Assembly: GCA_003669605.1 (NCBI GenBank)
Contig: QWOP01000085.1
Span: forward strand, 62,001 to 126,000
DNA from: Planctomycetota bacterium
GTDB taxonomy: Bacteria > Planctomycetota > Planctomycetia > Pirellulales > UBA1268
Direction of reading: 5' to 3'
DNA length: 64,000 nt
Shown here: positions 60,350 to 64,000 of the stretch, one piece after another
How the letters are laid out: each line of letters starts with the position of its first letter
How positions within the stretch are numbered: the first letter of the stretch is position 1
The notes under the pieces: model-generated
The model's database searches: none
What the model was told of the DNA's origin: nothing
The model's input: only the letters and a program-made list of their open reading frames with translations
Position numbers and translations under genes: made by a program

Positions 60350-62473
60350 ATGCGTACTGAAGCAGGATGTGGAACCTGGATGCAGCGCTGCACAAGGGGC
60401 GCGCTTGTGTGCCTGCTGACCTCCCCAGTCCACGCTGGCGAGGCGACGCTCTACCGCGACACCTGGGGCGTGCCCCATGTCTACGCCGACACCGAGGCCG
60501 CCGGCTATTACGCGATGGGCTTCGCCCAGGCTGAGGATCGCCTCGCCGACATCTACCTCGCCATCCGCGAGGCGACCGGGCGGATGGCCGAGGTCAAGGG
60601 GAAGGGAGGTCTCGAGAATGACTACCTCATGCGCCTCTTCCACAACGACACGCTCCACGAAAAATATCTCGCCACCGCCCCCAAGCATGTCCAGGAAGCG
60701 ATCGGTGGCTTTGCCGCTGGGATCCGCGCCTACGTTGCCGAGCATCCTTTCGAGGCGGCAGAGGTGAAGGTCGAGATCGAGGACTGGCACCCGCTCGCCG
60801 TCGGCCGCGCCATGATCCTCCGCTGGCCGATCGGCACGATGATGGGGGACCTGCGGAATAGTCCAGAGCCGGTCAAGCCGGCGATGGGCTCGAATCAGTG
60901 GGCTGTGTCTCCAAAACGCTCCGCCGACGGCCGCGCCATCCTCCTCTCTGATCCCCATCTGACGTGGGAGGGGATGGCGGTGCTCTATGAATCGAGGCTC
61001 CACGCCGGCGCCATGCACACCAACGGCTATTCGCTTATCGGCACGCCGATGATGGCGATCGGCCACAACGAACACACCGGCTGGGCCCTCACCACCGGCG
61101 GCCCCGATACGTCTGATGTCTACCGGATCGAGTTCCGCACCGAGCCGCGGCTCGAATACCGCTACGACGACCAGTGGAAGCCGGTGAAGGCGACCGAGTT
61201 TACTTTTGCCGTCAAGGATGCCGAGCCGGTGACCAAGCACGCCTATTACACCCACCTCGGGCCGGTGATCAGCGAGCCCGACATGGAGAAGAAGGTCGCC
61301 TATGTCGGCGCCAGCCCCTACACCGAGCAGGTCGGGCTCTACGAACAGTTCTACGCGATGGGGATGGCCAGGAATGTCGCCGAGCTCAACGCCGCCCTCG
61401 AACGCCATCAGTACAACGAGCAGAACGTGATGAGCGCCGATGGCGACGGCACGATCTCCTATGTCCGCAACGGCGCTACCCCCATCCGCCCGGAAGGTTT
61501 TGATTACAGGCGGCCTGTGGATGGCACGACGAGCAAGACTGCCTGGACAAAGCTCCACCCGCAGTCGGAGCTGGTGAAGATCGTCAATCCCGAGCAGGGC
61601 TACATGCAGAACTGCAACATCAGCCCGGCCAACATGATGGTCGATTCGCCGCTGCAGCCCGAGAAGTATCCGCCCCACGTCTACAACACCACCTGGGATC
61701 AGAACAACCCACGTGGCCGGCGGACGATCGAGCTCCTCCACAACGACGCCTCGGTCACGCTCGGAGAGGCGAAGGCCTATGCCCTCGACATCCACGACCG
61801 GCTCGCCCGCGCTTGGCAGGGGGAGCTGCGCCGAGCCTTCGAAGCCGACGCAGCCTGGGCAAGCGACGCCGAGGTGAAGCAGGCTGTGGAGGTGGCGCTT
61901 GCCTGGGATGGCGACTACCTTCCCGACGCCCGGGGAGCGGCGCTGCTCAAGTTCTGGCGGCTGAAGTGTGGCGAAAAGCTCAATCTCGCGCCGCTCCATA
62001 CTGAAGGCCGGCTCGATGACGCATCCCGGGCCGAGATCATGAAACTCTTCCGGGAGTCGATCGACGAGATGACGCAGAAGTATGGCCGCTTCGACATCCC
62101 TTGGGGTGAGGCCCATGTCGTTGGCCGTGGCGGCCGCTATTTCCCGGCCCCCGGCGCCGATTTCGACAAGGGGAACAAGGACGCCAACTTCTCCGAGACG
62201 CTGATGGATGTCCGCTCGGTCGAGGATCCGACGCAGCCGGGGCGGTTCATCGCCAACTCCGGATCGATGGCGATGATCCTCATGTTTTTTGCTCCCGACG
62301 GGGTGGAGAGTTTTACATGCACTCCCTGGGGCCAGTCGGCCCACCCCGACTCTCCGCACTATGTCGACCAGGCCGAGAAGCTTTATTCGAAGCGGGAGAT
62401 GAAAAACACCTGGTGGAAGAAGGCGGAATTGCTTGAGCACGTGGAGTCGGAGAAGACGTTTTACTGGCCGTGA
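60350..62473 (+). CDS. penicillin acylase family N-terminal nucleophile hydrolase
   Basis: The 707-residue protein is probably exported (signal near 10-29) and autocatalytically split. The Ntn nucleophile is Ser181 in MGSNQWAVSPKRS; upstream residues (DTWGVPHVYADTEAAGYYAM near 37-56 and AEDRLADIYLAIREATGRMA) are the alpha-subunit and downstream is the beta-subunit, with SDPHLTWEGMAV near 200, IGTPMMAIGHNEHTGWALTT near 233, and NISPANMM near 424. Such enzymes hydrolyse acyl amides including acyl-homoserine lactones and penicillins; the substrate is unknown. The GGGAGGGG before the ATG supports the start. Confidence 0.92.
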   Translation: MRTEAGCGTWMQRCTRGALVCLLTSPVHAGEATLYRDTWGVPHVYADTEAAGYYAMGFAQAEDRLADIYLAIREATGRMAEVKGKGGLENDYLMRLFHNDTLHEKYLATAPKHVQEAIGGFAAGIRAYVAEHPFEAAEVKVEIEDWHPLAVGRAMILRWPIGTMMGDLRNSPEPVKPAMGSNQWAVSPKRSADGRAILLSDPHLTWEGMAVLYESRLHAGAMHTNGYSLIGTPMMAIGHNEHTGWALTTGGPDTSDVYRIEFRTEPRLEYRYDDQWKPVKATEFTFAVKDAEPVTKHAYYTHLGPVISEPDMEKKVAYVGASPYTEQVGLYEQFYAMGMARNVAELNAALERHQYNEQNVMSADGDGTISYVRNGATPIRPEGFDYRRPVDGTTSKTAWTKLHPQSELVKIVNPEQGYMQNCNISPANMMVDSPLQPEKYPPHVYNTTWDQNNPRGRRTIELLHNDASVTLGEAKAYALDIHDRLARAWQGELRRAFEADAAWASDAEVKQAVEVALAWDGDYLPDARGAALLKFWRLKCGEKLNLAPLHTEGRLDDASRAEIMKLFRESIDEMTQKYGRFDIPWGEAHVVGRGGRYFPAPGADFDKGNKDANFSETLMDVRSVEDPTQPGRFIANSGSMAMILMFFAPDGVESFTCTPWGQSAHPDSPHYVDQAEKLYSKREMKNTWWKKAELLEHVESEKTFYWP

Positions 62474-62569
62474 TCGGGTCCGGGTTGCGGTCCCAGGGTG
62501 TGCTCCGGGCGCCTGTTTGCCTCGCCCCTGCCGGCGTTGTCGCGTGGCGAGAATGGAGCCGGCGCTGCC

Positions 62570-63748
62570 TCATTCCACCGCTGGCAGTGCCCCGCACGAC
62601 TGGAGTGCCAACAGAGGCAGCGCTGTGCCGCTGTAGGTGATGAAGTGCCAGGAGTCGGTGTTGAGGCTTTGGGTCCACCACCGCCCGCTGGCCCGCTGAT
62701 TGGCACCGAGCCACTGAAGGCCGCGCTGGATTTCCGGGTCTTCGGCCGGGACGCCTGCTGCGCGGAGCGCGACGATCGCCAGGCCCGTCATGTGGCCATC
62801 GCTTGCCGGCGACTCGAAATCGGGCTCCGCGCGGAGCTTGCCTGCGCGGTTGCCGCTCCCCCATGACTCCGGAGTGGCAAACGTGCGGATCGACCAGCCG
62901 CCGTCTTCTCGCTGCTGCCGGCGGAGCATCGCGATCGAGTCGCGGATGCCGTTGTCATCGACGAGTCCCGGAAACCTCGTCGCTGCTTGAAGGAGGAGAA
63001 CGCGGCCGTAGTCGTGCGGCACAGGTGTGTCGCGGAGGTAGTTCCGCAGCCGCGAGATCCGCTCTTTGAGTTCGTCGTCACTCCCTCCCTCCACTGCCGC
63101 CAGCCAGCCGGGAGCTGTCGCCGTGGCCAGTGCCGCCACCGTCGCTTCATGGAAGGCGTCGGATTCGTATGGCGGCCAGCAATCGAGCGTGCCCCAGGTG
63201 CCGGAGTCTTCCTGGATCGCAAACATCAGCCGCAGCGCTTTGTCGGTATCGGCAGAGAGCGTGTCGGTGACATGTTTGTCCCACTCGGCGAGCCCCGCTG
63301 CCAGGTAGATCACCTGCGCCGGCTTTGTCGACTTCCGCAACTTTTCCGGGGGTTCGGCCGAGAGGGTGGCAAGTTGCTCGCGGAAGAAGCCGAGGGTCGA
63401 TTCCGGCGGAGTCCCCAGCGACTTGGAGAGAGCCGGTCGGGCGAGCATGTAGGTGCCGTTGGTGTGGCAACTGATGCACTGACGCTGGCCGCTCCAGGCC
63501 ACCGATCCCTGTTCGAGGTGATCGACAGCCATGGCGGTCGACAACTTCTGGCGGCGCGGCTCGTCGGCCGTGGCTGCCGGAACCTGAATCGATTCAAACG
63601 CATACTGATGCGGCTCGGCGGCGGGAACGACGCCGAATTGAATCAGGAAGAGGACTGCCAGACCAGCGGTGTGTCGCGCCACTCCCAAGCAGAGTCTGTG
63701 CCATCCACCAATCATGCGATCCATGCCATTCATGCGCGTCGTGATCAT
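62570..63748 (-). CDS. exported heme (CxxCH) protein with terpenoid-cyclase-like fold
   Basis: The 392-residue protein has a signal (HTAGLAVLFLIQFGVVPAAE) and a single heme-binding motif at Cys91-Ile-Ser-Cys94-His95 (QCISCHTNGTYML). The following 290 residues contain repeats such as AMLRRQQREDGGWS, LQWLGANQRASGRWWTQS and MFAIQEDSGTWG, i.e. the QxxDGxW-like units of the terpenoid cyclase/alpha-alpha toroid fold (squalene-hopene cyclase relatives). An electron-transfer plus polysaccharide or terpenoid function is not shown; the combination is recognised in planctomycete exported proteins of unknown role. The start at 63748 has in-frame ATG alternatives slightly inside. It follows a cytochrome c gene tail. 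Confidence 0.82.
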   Translation of the reverse strand: MITTRMNGMDRMIGGWHRLCLGVARHTAGLAVLFLIQFGVVPAAEPHQYAFESIQVPAATADEPRRQKLSTAMAVDHLEQGSVAWSGQRQCISCHTNGTYMLARPALSKSLGTPPESTLGFFREQLATLSAEPPEKLRKSTKPAQVIYLAAGLAEWDKHVTDTLSADTDKALRLMFAIQEDSGTWGTLDCWPPYESDAFHEATVAALATATAPGWLAAVEGGSDDELKERISRLRNYLRDTPVPHDYGRVLLLQAATRFPGLVDDNGIRDSIAMLRRQQREDGGWSIRTFATPESWGSGNRAGKLRAEPDFESPASDGHMTGLAIVALRAAGVPAEDPEIQRGLQWLGANQRASGRWWTQSLNTDSWHFITYSGTALPLLALQSCGALPAVE

Positions 63749-63823
63749 CGATCAATGCCCCCCAGAGTGCCCCCGTGCATCCCCACGCCGATCGTCCGCA
63801 AGTGGACTGCAGCAGCGCCCATC

Positions 63824-64000
63824 CTACCTGTCGCCTGGTTGGCGCCCAGCGGGCGAGGCGGCGTCCAGGACGGTCGTGCCGGCTGTGGTCCGCAGCAACG
63901 CCACGAGGTCGAGGATCTCCTCAAGGGTCAAGGTGTCAAGGAGCCCCTGCGGCATCGGCGACACCGTCGAGGGATGCGACGACTCAATCTCTGCCCGAAG
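63824..64000 (-). CDS. C-terminus of a cytochrome c domain protein (cut by window edge)
   Basis: Fifty-eight codons run from the window edge at 64000 to a TAG at 63824-63826 on the minus strand. The peptide contains SPMPQGLLDTLTLEEILDLV, the usual end of PVC-type heme proteins in which the Met of SPMPxGLL ligates the heme iron and the TxEEILDLVALL helix closes the domain. The upstream part with the CxxCH motif is outside the window. It lies just upstream of the other CxxCH gene in the same direction (75-base gap). Confidence 0.8.
   Translation of the reverse strand, partial: LRAEIESSHPSTVSPMPQGLLDTLTLEEILDLVALLRTTAGTTVLDAASPAGRQPGDR

Noticed and set aside
59817-60395. 192-residue minus-strand frame in the 629-base gap
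   Set aside because: It crosses the dispersed repeat and the acylase start, has a random-looking composition and no ribosome site.
60332-62440. 702-residue open frame antisense to the acylase gene
   Set aside because: The acylase frame has all catalytic motifs and a good ribosome site; the antisense frame shows no recognisable features.

Overview
The window is GC-rich bacterial DNA with tightly packed genes, and its content points to a planctomycete, most likely of the Pirellulales group (inference). The reasons are the families characteristic of that phylum that occur together: a DUF1501 protein, two exported Gfo/Idh/MocA oxidoreductases with Tat-type signals, a DUF1080 glycoside-hydrolase-like protein, a PQQ-type propeller, HEAT- and TPR-rich exported proteins, CxxCH heme proteins and a very acylase-like Ntn hydrolase. 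About 45 genes are recognisable; no rRNA, tRNA, CRISPR array, phage or insertion sequence was seen.

Layout. 128-10450 (plus strand): glycyl-tRNA synthetase coupled to a sugar-phosphate isomerase, a His/Gly-rich secreted protein, hisD with a tiny overlapping membrane protein, GH16 glucanase, PQQ propeller protein, oxidoreductase and fatty-acid desaturase. 10459-16465: a YdcZ/DUF606 membrane protein, hisC-hisB, then on the minus strand a PPi-type phosphofructokinase and accB-accC. 16734-25985: nnrD, a DNA ligase/exonuclease repair pair, yqgE, ppx/gppA, ribF and nrnA. 26223-33662: a large MscS-type channel, DUF1501 protein, oxidoreductase and HEAT protein. 33759-38618: a beta-oxidation-type group (hydratase/dehydrogenase fusion, FabG-like reductase, thiolase) and a redoxin. 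39300-40972: isomerase plus deoC. 40957-50597 (minus strand): one compact run of seven genes, DUF1080 protein, collagen-like membrane protein, ABC ATPase, double-length ABC permease, HEAT protein, SCP2-like protein and a ketol-acid-reductoisomerase-like protein. 50831-56564 (plus): two PHP-type metallohydrolases and a glucose-6-phosphate dehydrogenase fused to a cyclic-nucleotide-binding domain. 56589-64000: a 1043-residue TPR protein, a penicillin-acylase-family hydrolase, a heme/terpenoid-cyclase-fold protein and the tail of a cytochrome c.

How the genes relate. Translational coupling by 4-bp ATGA overlaps is frequent (glyS/isomerase, hisD/small protein, exonuclease/ligase, isomerase/deoC, ATPase/permease, permease/HEAT, the two PHP proteins), which is the strongest operon evidence. 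Many intergenic starts carry a TAKAMT-like hexamer 25-75 bases upstream.

The most unusual non-coding structure is a dispersed, roughly 110-base intergenic repeat that occurs six times with a possible degraded seventh copy and a possible fragment at the window edge. It can fold into a series of hairpins and ends in GTGGAAAAA/TTTTTCCAC arms. The most unusual protein is the Zwf-CNB fusion; the most promising uncharacterised gene system is the seven-gene ABC/HEAT/collagen-like/DUF1080 run.
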